A DNA stretch of 64,000 nucleotides from Megachile rotundata (taxonomy: Eukaryota > Arthropoda > Insecta > Hymenoptera > Megachilidae). The translations under genes and the position numbers were made by a program. A model generated the notes under the pieces. The model saw nothing but the letters and a program-made list of their open reading frames with translations. It made no database searches and had not been told where the DNA came from. Shown here in pieces: positions 23,875 through 35,600 of this stretch (position 1 is its first letter; each line of letters opens with the position of its first letter). The stretch lies in assembly GCF_050947335.1 (NCBI RefSeq), contig NC_134988.1, positions 9,238,001-9,302,000 of the forward strand, in the 5' to 3' direction.

Positions 23875-24600
23875 TAAGTCCGTGAAAGTCGAGTTGTGAA
23901 CCCCTAATCTGTGGATCAATTGCTACCATAATTCTAACAATTCTTAACGTAAATACTTTTAATATAAATCAAATAAAGGTTAAATATTGTGTGCTTCTTA
24001 TTTTAAATTAAAACTGAAAAACAAATTTTATTATGGAATAGTTAGTTTCAATAATAGAAACCAAAAATATTTTGGAGACTGACATGAGGACCCCTAATCC
24101 GTAATTTAATTGTTAGAGCAATTCTACAAATTTTTAAAGTAAATACTTTCAACATAAATCAAATAAAACTTAAAAATTGTGTGCTTCTTATTTTAAATTA
24201 AAGCCAAAAAATACATTTTATTATGTAATTGTAAGTTTTAGTAATAGAAATCAAAAATTTTGTAGAAATCAAGTTGAAAACCCCTAATCTGTACATATTG
24301 AAGTTTTACCGTAATTCTAACAATTCTAACCATTTTTAAAATAAACAATACTCTCAACATACAACAATAAACCTTAAAAATATCGTATTTTTTATTTTGA
24401 GTTGAAATTGAAAAATAAATTTTATTATAGTGTCGTAAATTTCAGTAAAAGAAATAAAAAATTTAGTAGAAACCCAGTTAACTTCTTAACTTTCATAACT
24501 TCTAATCCATAGATTAATTGTTACAATAATAATTTTTAATTTGAAGTAAACAATATCTCAAATGCTTCAAATAAAATAAAACACTTCTGTAACTAAAATT
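23875..24600. repeat. 190-bp tandem repeat, 3-4 diverged copies
   Basis: ACCCCTAATC occurs at 23,900, 24,090 and 24,280, exactly 190 bp apart. A fourth, more decayed copy (ACTTCTAATCCATAG) is near 24,497. Units share GTGTGCTTCTTATTTTAAAT and AATTTTATTATG. Copies are clearly diverged. Confidence 0.85.
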
Positions 24601-25555
24601 TAACGAATAAAAAACATCCATCGGATGATTACTTTGTAAATAGCATAGCATTGAAAGTAATTTTCTTGCCGCAAATTCAAATTACAGACAATATTAGATT
24701 ATAATGAAATTCTGCAAGGTTTGCAAGTAAAAAAACATATGAGTACGTATACCGTTAGCTTCACGCGCGGTACATCGTTTTTGTGTACACTTTTTGATTC
24801 ATGGAGCTTAGACTTTTTCTAAATAACGGTTTTTTATATCGTCTGAAGGTCTTGCAGAAAAGTTGTGGAAAATATCAGATGCTGTATTACTACGTTGTAG
24901 TAGCTGTAGATTTTAAACGAAGATAATAATACCATTGATTACAATTTATAGAACGATGTATTATCATATTATCTGCAAGCATCTACAAATTTTTAAAAAA
25001 TATCGTATTACGTTAACAAACGTGTACGAATTTTTGATAAACTGTTTTTGGTCAGAATTATTTTATTTATTTTATATTTTTGGTGAAAATTATATTTAAA
25101 CATTACTGGGTTATTGCTTTTAAATATTGTTATATTACTATTTTTTAATTCATGTCTGAATTTTTGATAAATGTACTATTTTTGGTTAACTGAAAATTAT
25201 TTTTTAACACTATTATATTACTGATTTTCAAAACTATATTAGTTCAAACACTATATTACTATTTTTGAATATGACACTATGTACAGCAATTATATGTATA
25301 TTATAAATAGGTATGGTACGTAATAATCGTCTACAGATGTAAAAAAACGTACTCAGAAATTATGGATAATTACCAATATGTAAATAAACTTAAAAAACGA
25401 AGTAATAATCGCTTGAAACTCTTGGCAATCAATTACAACGCTTAGCAAGTAGAGCTACGATAATGATGAGCCTCCAATTTTAAAAAATTGTATTACTGTG
25501 ATCTTGACAATGACCAACCAGACTTTTAGTAAACGTATTACTAACAAATGTAAAA
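24601..25555. other. AT-rich putative intron
   Basis: No exon is seen. TATTACTACGTTGTAGTAGC at 24,885-24,904 is an isolated relative of the ACGTAGTAGTACGT motif that forms arrays from 28 kb. Confidence 0.45.
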
Positions 25556-25559
25556 AATT

Positions 25560-26360
25560 TACTGCTAAATAATTTACCTTGCACTCAGTTACTAGGACAA
25601 TCAGTTAGATTAAACTATAAAACCAAAGGAATCAAGTAGCCATTTTGTAAGTTTGTTATTGTAAATTACAAGATTTGCTGAGTTCTTTGAAATCTATACT
25701 GATCTTCATGAAGATAAAGAATTAATATTAATTCATGTTTCATTTGTTCATTCACTAATTTTGCTGTTGACATAAATTTTTAAAAATGACTGCTAAATAA
25801 CTGAGAGTAGATTCAGTCATTAGAACAATCAGTTAGATTAAACATCAAAACCAAAGGAGTCAAGTAGCCATTTTGTAAGTTTGTTATTGTAAATTACAAG
25901 ATTTGCTGAGTTCTTTGAAATGTATGCTAATCTTCATGAAGATAAAGAATTAATATTAATTTATGTTTCATTTGTTCATTTACTAATTTTGCTGTTGACA
26001 TAAATTTTTAAAAATGACTGCTAAATAACTGAGAGTAGATTCAGTCATTAGAACAATCAGTTAGATTAAACATCAAAACCAAAGGAGTCAAGTAGCCATT
26101 TTGTAAGTTTGTTATTGTAAGTTACAAGATTTGCTGACTTCTTTGAAATGTATGCTGATCTTCATGAAGATAAAGAATTAATATTAATTCATGTTTCATT
26201 TATTCATTCACTAATTTTGCTGTTGACATAAATTTTTAAAAATGACTGCTAAATAACTGACAGTAGATTCAGTCATTAGAACAATCAGTTAGGTTAAACA
26301 TCAAAACCAAAGGAATCAAGTAGCCATTTTACAAGTTTGTTATTGTAACCTACAAAATTT
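25560..26360. repeat. 228-bp tandem repeat, 3.5 copies
   Basis: AGTAGCCATTTTGTAAGTTT occurs at 25,635, 25,863 and 26,091, and a last partial copy starts at 26,319. All spacings are 228 bp. Copies are nearly identical, with only scattered single-base differences, so the array formed recently. The unit includes ATCTTCATGAAGAT, a 14-bp perfect palindrome. Confidence 0.93.
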
Positions 26361-27985
26361 ATTCACTTGTTTTGAATTTGTGTATTTATTATTCAACTTC
26401 ATTTTCAATTTTAAAATTTAAATTATACGCTGATAAGATTAGTGTTAATTTCAATGTATTACTACGTTGTGGAAGACCACTTATACTTAGATGTTGTGTG
26501 AAATCTGCATATAAACCAGTTACAGTCGATTAAAAAGTATATTACTACGCTAATGGTTGCGAAAATATTAATTAAGTAGATAAAGCCCGATAATGCGCTG
26601 TATAGATAGAACATTTTTCGAATAAAAGGAAAAAGAAGAAGAATGTTTACGCATAAATGTTTGTCACGTTTTATCCTTAAGATGCTAAATATTCATTTAT
26701 AAACGTATAAAAAAAAAACGATTGCGATTATTGTTATCGTGCGAAACGATTGTCAAAAAGAATAATATTTATCGAGTTGGATAATCCGCGAACTACGGAA
26801 GACCAAACATGTTTTCTAGGGAATTTACCGATTTCAACGGAGCTGACTCAGCCGGCGATATCCCCCTAGTTACGCTTTGCATTTAGCAAAATTGCGTAAA
26901 TTAACGTAAATTTGCGGAAAGAAAATGTTTGCGTTCGTTGTTTTCATTCGATTCGAACGTGATTTTTTTCAAAGAAGATAGATATTTTATACTTTAATTT
27001 GAACAGAGAGATACTCACGCTTATACTTGCAAAATTATGGTAATATGTTTTTAACCCGTTAACTGCGGAATTTAGTTTCAAAAAATGGCACAAAAGAGTG
27101 CTGAGTTAAAATCAAGCAACAATGTGTATTATACATCAAACGCATTGTAAATGGTCCTACTATAAATTTTTACAAAAAATGAGGAATGATTATATTTTTA
27201 TTTAGCAAAAAAAAGTTAACAGTTTATTTTTGAATATGTTATTTTTAATAAAAGCTTGAAAATCGATAAAAAATAATAAAATAAATAAAAAAATAAGACA
27301 AAGTTAAAGGAGCAAAGTAATTTAGAAAATTTCAATTTAAAATTTATTTAAATGCTATTATCATTCTTATTATTATTATTATTATTATTGCTATTAGTAT
27401 TGCTATTATTATTTTTATTATTTATTTATTTTCTTTGTTCAATTTACTGTAACATAAAGAGTAAATAAAACCAAATAATATTCTTACCACGTTTTATAAA
27501 ATTTTCGATTTTATAAAATTTTTGTAGTCAATGATAATTTTTTATCTTACACGACGTGTATATACTACAACCATATTGTAGTAGAGATTCGACGACTACA
27601 CACGTCATACACGTAATTAACTGGTCATCTTATTATTGCGAACCTTTGTGTAACACAAAAAAGATTCTTCTTGTATCTGAAAGAGCAAAGATCGAGGGAT
27701 TGCTCGTCTTCAATTTTCTGACACGTTATTTTTTTCACGCTTCAAAGATAACGGTGGTTGTTGCTTAAATAAATGTTTATGCAGGGAAAAATTTATACAC
27801 AGATATTTTTTATTTGTTGTTAAGCCGGTCGTTTACTTCAGTAATTTTCACTGTAGTTTAAAATGAATTTAGAATGGTATTATTATTAATAACAAATTTT
27901 GTATTCGTAGAGTCAAATAAGAGCTAATTACGATTGATAAAAAGTCAGTGATATTACTAGTCGATACCTTAATAATAAACAAGAT
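26361..27985. other. AT-rich putative intron
   Basis: A short (TTA)n run lies at about 27,365-27,425. A 70-codon frame at 27,556-27,768 has no motif. The sequence around 26,800-26,900 is GC-richer but I see no exon. Confidence 0.45.
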
Positions 27986-27989
27986 ACTG

Positions 27990-28600
27990 ATTATGGAAAA
28001 CGTAGTACTACGTCATCGATAAACAGCTGTGTACTTCGAAAAGATATGATTACTGCGACATCAATCAGTTACAAGTTATAACGAAACATGCTCTTGAGTT
28101 TGAGTATTTTTAGAATTCGCGAAGACGTAGTAGTACGTCATTAATAATTAGTCATGACTTAAATATATTTCTATGTTTAACTACGTTCACAGTCTACGCA
28201 TAACAGTACGTCTGTAACTACTTATAAAATTATACGTTCTACTTATAATTTATAATAGAACGTTCTACTACGTTAGTAGCTAGAACGTACTTATTTTTAT
28301 AAAAACATAACATCAATTATAATAAATTACACTACATATAACAGTACGTTTGTAACTACTTACAAATTTAGTCCTACTTACAATTTACAATAGAACGTAT
28401 TACTACGTTAGTAGCTATAACATACTTATTTTTTAAAAAACATAACATCAATTAGAATAAATTACACTACATATAACAATACGTCTGTAACTACTTACAA
28501 ATTTAGTCCTACTTACAATTTACAACAGAACGTATTACTACGTTAGTATTATAGCTAACATGCTTATAAATTTTATAAAAACATAAAATCAATTAGAATA
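27990..28600. repeat. ACGTAGTACTACGT modules and a 136-bp tandem repeat
   Basis: A perfect 14-bp palindrome ACGTAGTACTACGT is at 28,000-28,013; ACGTAGTAGTACGT follows at about 28,126. From 28,190 a unit with ACGTCTGTAACTACTTA and ACGTTAGTAGCTA recurs at 28,208, 28,346 and 28,481 (138 and 135 bp). All units contain CTACTACGTTAGTAG-like inverted repeats. Confidence 0.85.
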
Positions 28601-28659
28601 ATTAAAATTAAAGTATATTAAAAAATTTATTACAATAATATTTGTAAATCAATTATGAA

Positions 28660-29345
28660 TTTTAGAGCAACGTAGTAGTACGTCAATAGAAACCTTTTTA
28701 AAAATCGTACAGCAATAAACTTCGTAAACACATAGTTTGTAGAATTATGAATTACAGGAAGACTAGTACATTTCCGTCGGTTATAAATTTTTAAATTATA
28801 TATCAATGAAAACCACTTATAATGTATAAAAGAACGTAGTACTCTGGTATAAATAGAAACTCTGATATGAATTGATAGAAACGTAGAAACAATCATCAAC
28901 GATCGATTACAATTTACAGAACGTACTACTACGTTATTATTAAACAATTCATTCCAAAATTATTTATTATTATTTATCCAAAAATAACGTAGTAGTACGT
29001 TAACAATCGGTTACAATTTACAGAACGTACTACTACGTTATTATTAAACAATTCATCCCAAAATTATTTATTATTATTTATCCAAAAATAACGTAGTAGT
29101 ACGTTAACAATCGGTTACAATTTATAGAACGTACTACTACGTTATTATTAAACAATTCATTCCAAAATTATTTATTATTATTTATCCAAAAATAACGTAG
29201 TAGTACGTTAACAATAGGTTACAATTTATAGAACGTACTACTACGTTATTAATAAACAATTTATCCCAAAATTATTTATTATTTATCTCAAAATAACGTA
29301 GTAGTTCGTTAATAATCGGTTACACCTCATAAAACGTAGTAGCTG
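28660..29345. repeat. 104-bp tandem array of ACGTAGTAGTACGT inverted repeats
   Basis: AACGTAGTAGTACGTT occurs at about 28,986, 29,090 and 29,194 (104 bp), with a diverged copy near 29,295. Each is followed about 22 nt later by its reverse complement AACGTACTACTACGTT. Every unit can therefore form a 16-bp stem with a short loop. Looser copies of the same word extend left to 28,670. The rest of each unit (AACAATTCATTCCAAAATTA) is plain AT-rich spacer. Confidence 0.92.
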
Positions 29346-30590
29346 ATGGTATCTTAATACAGAATAAAAAAGGACCTAGATAGAAAAGGATTATAATTAG
29401 CGCGATTGAAATTCACCAAATATAGAGTAGAAAGTGCTTTCGAGTACAGTAAAAGCGTGAATTGATTAAACTTGAATTCAACAGACACGATAGACGTATT
29501 AAATCTGCAGATAAAGAAGAAAGTTTCCGTACTCATAACAAGTTCATTGAATATAGAGCAATAAAAAATAATTAGTTATTAAATAAAATTATTCAACACA
29601 TTATGAGCTACCCTATTTTTATTTGTATTATCTTTAATAGTACAAGATGTTACGGTAATTTTAGATTTTCTTTTTTTACAAAGTTTGTTGATTCTCTGAA
29701 AATTATATGTCCTTTTTATAAATTCCCTTCGGGAAAATCGAATTCAATTTCGACAAGCAAATCTGAAACTCGTGACTTGGTTAAATGCCAACATCTCGTT
29801 CTTTTCAGCTTTGTGTTGATTGAATCGAATTTGGCCTTCCTTGTTTGTTTAATCGCAAAATCTGATATTCTATTTTTAATGAATATTGCAGAATATTTTA
29901 TACGTTCAATCGTGCTGACTTTACTTCAAGTAACGTTCAAATGAAAAAAAAGTGAATTACTAATATTAAAAATAAATTATTAAAATTATTATTAAATATT
30001 TCATTTATAATTATCTCTAAATGAAATTAGAACTTATCTAAATGAAAAATTAAGTTATTAAATTACTTCAATTAATATTGCAATAATAATTGCCTTAATT
30101 TAAATTAAAATTGCAGTTATTACAATTAATTAAAGTCATTTGCAATTAGTGTTACTAAAAAAAATTATTACATTATTAAATTTTTGCAATTAACGTTAAT
30201 CAGCAATTTATATATTTCAAAACGATCCTCCAAAATTTCCCATTTTACCACATTGCATTAGGGTTATTAAAAAATAATCTTTCAAGTACCAGGTACGGCA
30301 CAAAGTACATATTTAACAATATTAATTAACTTGCTCCTTACGTGGAAGCTATTGAATGAGACGGTGAGTCAAGTTTAATCGTAATACTGGGAAAACTCAA
30401 GTGATAAAATGTTGAGAGGTAATGATAGTTAATAAATGGATCCAATTAACAGACATATTACTCATTGAACTTCTTCTTCATACAGATAAATTATCTCTGA
30501 TTATCAATCAATTTTATAATGATATCGAGTGATCACGTTGTCAGTGTCTGCCACGATAGCGATTTCATAACGAAATTATATCATTACAAC
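29346..30590. other. AT-rich putative intron
   Basis: A 113-codon frame (29,603-29,944, +) is Phe/Ser/Ile-rich without a recognisable domain. The flanks are AT-rich DNA with AATTATTA-type words. No exon is supported. Confidence 0.4.
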
Positions 30591-30609
30591 TATTACAGTT
30601 TGATTCAAA

Positions 30610-30940
30610 TTTAAAAAATTGAGGACCTCGCTATAGTGCAAATTATTTTCAAATAGTTTTACAACCTCACTATATCATGAGGATTATTAATATTCATATT
30701 TCTATCTTTACTTATATTTACATAAAAAATTATGTATTGAAACAATTCAGATTTGTTCTAAAACATTGTATACAAATTAAAACAATTTACAATCTCGCTA
30801 TATCATAGTGCAAATTATTTTCAAATAGTTTTACGATCCCACTATATCATGGGAAGCATTAATATTTATATTTCTACGTTCACTTATATTTACATGAAAA
30901 AATATGTATTGAAATCAGATTTGTTCTAAAAGAATAAAGA
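30610..30940. repeat. 172-bp direct duplication
   Basis: GTGCAAATTATTTTCAAATA occurs at 30,636 and 30,808. Both copies continue through AGTTTTAC, CTCACTATATCATG or its variant CCCACTATATCATG, TATTTCTA and TTACTTATATTTACAT. Copies are about 85-90% alike by eye. Confidence 0.8.
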
Positions 30941-31995
30941 AATTTCACCATACCTGATTTTTGCACGAATCAGTTATATTTAACGCGACAATTCAGGTAG
31001 TTTTGTAATATAACCACAATGTGTGTACACACCCAAGATAAGAATAGACACTAATTAAATAGATCACACGGATACACCCACCTAATTTCCCCCATTCTGT
31101 CTGGGTCTATTTACCATCAACTTAAATTTTAACGTATAAAGCACTTTCTTTGGAAGATGAAGTATCAAAACAAAAAGTATCATTCGGCTGAAGTTCACTC
31201 TGCAAAATTTTAAATTGTTTTTATTTTGTAACACTACTTTTTTGGATGGGAGCCAAGTATAAAAAAAATACGTTAACAATACTTACTCGATTTTACATGT
31301 TTTCATACAAGTGGCAAACTTAATTTTTTAGAAGTTATTTTACACCTTGTAATTGAACATACATGCTGAATAAATTGAACAAATACTCTTCAGTGCAGCG
31401 GAAAAAATTGTGTATAGGCATTTCGTGATTTTGAAATTTGCTTGCAGTTTTCATAACGCTAAGATCCGACAGTTGATTGTAACCGCTACTGCATCGAATC
31501 GTAAAAGTTTCACTTCAAAAATAAAATGATCAAATAAACACCGATAAGCAAACAAATCCATCGATACATCAATATTGTATGCTCCAAGATTATTTGTTCT
31601 TTTGTTCTAAAAAAAACTCACTTTTGGATTAACGGTAATAACAAATAAATACTGGATTTAATGGATACGCTCTAAAAGCCACATAATCATGGCCGGATTA
31701 ATTACGAGCGATCAAAAGTTCATTTATCAAGGTTTTATCCAGTAACAAAACATACATAATATATATTGGCAGTTCTAACTGTATATAGTTGTACGTTGAT
31801 AGTTTGGATAATGCTATTTCCAAGCGAACGTTACCGGTTTGAAAAAAGTATGCATCGTTCGCAACTGGCTTTACCAACTTTACCGGAATGACGACGAAAC
31901 TGTTCAAGCAAGCGTGTACCGTTCGAATTTCACGTAACGCGTGGTCCGATTGGCCGTAGCTTCGCGCCTCCTCCAATCGCGACGCGGCACGACGG
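30941..31995. other. Unique sequence upstream of the 32-kb promoter
   Basis: AT-rich DNA grades into GC-rich sequence from about 31,860. Reverse-strand frames at 31,698-31,976 and 31,904-32,173 overlap this GC-rich promoter region and look like chance. Confidence 0.4.
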
Positions 31996-32055
31996 TGACG
32001 TCACATGACAGTATATAATAACGCGGCACGCCATCATCTGGCTCAGAGCTCAGTT
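31996..32055 (+). promoter_or_regulatory. CRE plus TATA core promoter
   Basis: TGACGTCA (31,996-32,003) is followed by TATATAATA (32,012-32,020) and two initiator-like words, CTCAGAG (A at 32,045) and TCAGTT (A at 32,052), 33 and 40 nt from the start of the TATA box. The arthropod initiator consensus is TCAGTY. GC rises here and a long leader leads to the ATG at 32,665. CRE suggests control by CREB/ATF-type factors, which is inference from the motif only. Confidence 0.6.
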
Positions 32056-32664
32056 GGCTTTGAAATGAGCGAAGCGTAGTATTGTTTCTGTGAGTTCTGG
32101 CAGCTCGCGCGCCCTTCGGCAGTGAGAGAAGCCGGGTGGTGGTTCTTCTTTTTTGATTGATCCTGCAGTTCAAAAATCCGGTGTTGCTTTACAACACGAA
32201 ACTAGTCATCGTTTGTAGTGAGCACATAAGCAAGCATGCATCGTCAGTAAATAAAGAAGTAAAAAGCGAGAAAAGGTGGGCTGAAAGGAAGAATACCAAA
32301 TCAATTTCCATCAAAAATTAAACAAACGTTCCCCGTGTGATATATCGGTAATTTACGACGAAGGCTTAACTGAGGATTTCGAAGAGAAAGGCATCGAGGA
32401 AAGTGAGAGATCGAAAGAGAGAGAGAACAAAGACTGACTAGAAGCAATTTTGCCCCTGAAGAGAATCATCGGCTATTTATTTTCTAAAGAGAATAATCGC
32501 GTTCTCTCGCTGTATTTGATTTACCACGTAAACCGTGAAACTTTTTTCTTCAACAAACCATCAGAATTCTCGATTCGTTCGAGAGTTCTACCATAAACAG
32601 CCTGAAAATTTCTTCGCAAGTTAAGAAGAAGCTCTCGAAGCTGTACCTGAAATACAAAAGAAAG

Positions 32665-35600
32665 ATGGTCGGGAGCAATGGAACTATGATAGCGATTCGT
32701 CTTGTCCGTAGCAAATTGCGGAAACGAGAGGATCATTCGAACGCCGTGCATCCGGAGCCGGCTGTAGTCCAGACGGCAACGACGCCGCCGGTCTCGACGA
32801 TCGTTTCGTCCTCTTATCCTGTCGAGGGTTGTTGCACGCAAACTTCCACGACTACGATGTCAACGGATCTTGGAAATACAACGACCATCGAACAGGATAC
32901 CGTTTACGCTTCGGCCAATCCGACTGATCATATTGTCTGGCAGTTTCCGCCTCCTTATCCACCACCGACGCAGTATGCGCTGTACAACGACCAGGTTGGT
33001 AAACTGTATTCTTTTTCTTCTCTTTGTGTTACGCGTGAGTGCGTGCGTGTCTACTGTTCCCGAAGGATATTTCGTTAGGAGAGATAAAGACTTTTGCTGT
33101 CAATACACTATTAGTTTTTTTTATGATCATTTGGGTTAGGTTAAATATTAGTTTGTTTAGGTTAGGTTAAATAATTTTATTTGGGGTTTGGTAAATACTG
33201 TTTTGTTTGGGAAAGGTTTGATTAAATATTATTTTGTTTAGATAAGGATGAGTTAAATGTTTTATTTTGTTTAGAGTCAGTACAAAACTTCTGCACTTAG
33301 CTTTGAGTGAACATAGTCTTTTTTTACAATAAACGGTAACCCATCTGAGGGCTTTTATATTTACAATTTAATAGAAATCTTTTCTTCCGTAATTTTATAT
33401 AATTTATTACAAAAATAATATTAATAGGTCTGCTTCGACCTACTATTTTGGTGTTTCCACTTTCTCTTCTAAAACCTGTGAAGTAATTTAGGTGAGAGTG
33501 TGTATGTCATGGAGTGTTTTTAAGAAAAATCTACTTCCGAGAACCGGTAGATTCTAAGGCCGTTGATGAAACAAACTTACTACATAATATTGAAGGTATA
33601 ACAACGCGTTTCTCTCCTCGTGGTTGAACCACGCTACATTTTACCAGAAGTTGCAGCAACCGGTGCACAGCTAATACTACCAGATTTGACTAGTTTATTC
33701 CTTATCCAACGACTATTTGCTCATTATGATAATCGCTGATACTACTTCCTTTCAATGTGTTTTTTCCTTGTTGAATTATCATTTACTGGGTCTTTTACTA
33801 AATTGCTTGACATAACCTATTTTTACACTAAATTACAGTAAATTCTGTTTATCCTGTTGCAATTAGTATTATATTTTTAAATATATATTTATTAATAACT
33901 TAGACTATTTTTTACCTTCAATATTTTTTATTTTATCAAATTTTTGCATAAATTTTTGCTTTTAAGTGTACTACAATGTTTTTTTAAACATCTAAGTGTT
34001 CTACATTTGAGACAACTTAATAATATTAGGTTAACTCATAAAAGTAGGGTTGTAAAGTTAAGATGATTATGTTTAATCAGATTATAGTTATTCGTGAAAG
34101 TAAGATAATAGTTTTATAGTCTTGATGACCGCTAATATGAGCACAAAAGTTCGGACAAAGGCATCGATAAAAAATATCGCTCGCTTCGAAGGATAACAGG
34201 AAATTAGCTATGTTTTTAACCACGTTGACTTTGTTGTGTACGATGTATACTTCCTGCATTCCTACACTGATCGATTCGCGTAGAACTATACCTATACCAT
34301 TTCTTACCCTCTTGTTACTTACTATATATAGACAGATGTATTAATCTACTAGCGTATGTTCCAATCAATACACCATTAATTAAAAAATCATGTTACAAGC
34401 ATTTTAAAAACATAACAATTTTAATTATCAAGCTGTCTTTATTTAAGTTTATTAAACAGAAAATTATAAAATTATGGTTCTTAATTCTTAATTTTATAAA
34501 TTATTTTATAAATCAATTTATAAAATTATTAAATTACACCAAAGTATTTTACATTAAAAATTTTACTTCACATAAAAAAAAATTATTTTTATTTCAAAAA
34601 ACGTATGTTTAAAAAAAGATTAGCAGAATATTGAAATTTCAGATAACGTAACAGATAGTTATTTTTGCTGCATCTTTATTTGGAACACGTGACATCTAAC
34701 ATTTAATATTCTGTCTTCAAAGATACTTGTCGCTAAAATAAACACTGATTTATCTCCTCAAAATGAATTATCAGCATCATTTTAACTTTTATTCTCATTT
34801 ATTAAATTTTCAAATCATTATATTCAAATATGCAGAAAATTGAGGATATTTTCAAGTAATTCCTTTACGTAACTGAGCTTGTTCCTTATCAGTCAATTTT
34901 TTTATCTGTTAATGTGATCAATCTTTTTTATTAGGGGCACAAATTGTGCGATAAAAACAAATTATAAAGTCATTTTTTATCTCCATACAGATTGCATCCA
35001 TTACCATTAACTATCTTGTATATTGCAAACATTTGTGAGTTTAAATAATTTCCAATTGTTTAAGACAATCTTTTTAATTTTGTACTCTTAAAGGAAAGGG
35101 TGATCTTTTGAATTTGTTCTTCATATCAGAATAAAATTACAGTTGATTTAATATTAAAATTCACAAAATAATTTATTTACCATAACTTGGTAAAATTTCT
35201 TGTTAGATAAGTTCTTGTTAGGTAATTTATTTACTGTTAACTGTTTTTATTTTTTAAACATAACAAGGTAAAAATTACAAGTTATATATAATTTAGTAAT
35301 AGTACATTTGCCACAAACAGTAGATTTTAATATTCCTGTCAATTGTTACATAATGGACATTCAGTAACTTTGACGGTAACATATATAGAGAGGAATAGCG
35401 TGTTCCGTGTATAAAGACGTATCAACGTTCCAGGATAAACCTGGTGACGGTAAGACCTTTGAAAATTGTGGTTATTAATAATAGTCGATGGCGCTATCGA
35501 TCCTCCAAGGACGAGGCATACGAGCAGACGGCCTGGCAAACGAGTTGTAAGGTCGAGGCTCACTACGAGGCTTGCCGCCAGAAAAATCCCAAACAATCGG

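Noticed and set aside
25560..26360. CRISPR-like regular spacing
   Set aside because: Whole 228-bp units are repeated, not short repeats with unique spacers, and the genome is an insect's. The same reasoning excludes the 95-, 104- and 135-bp arrays.
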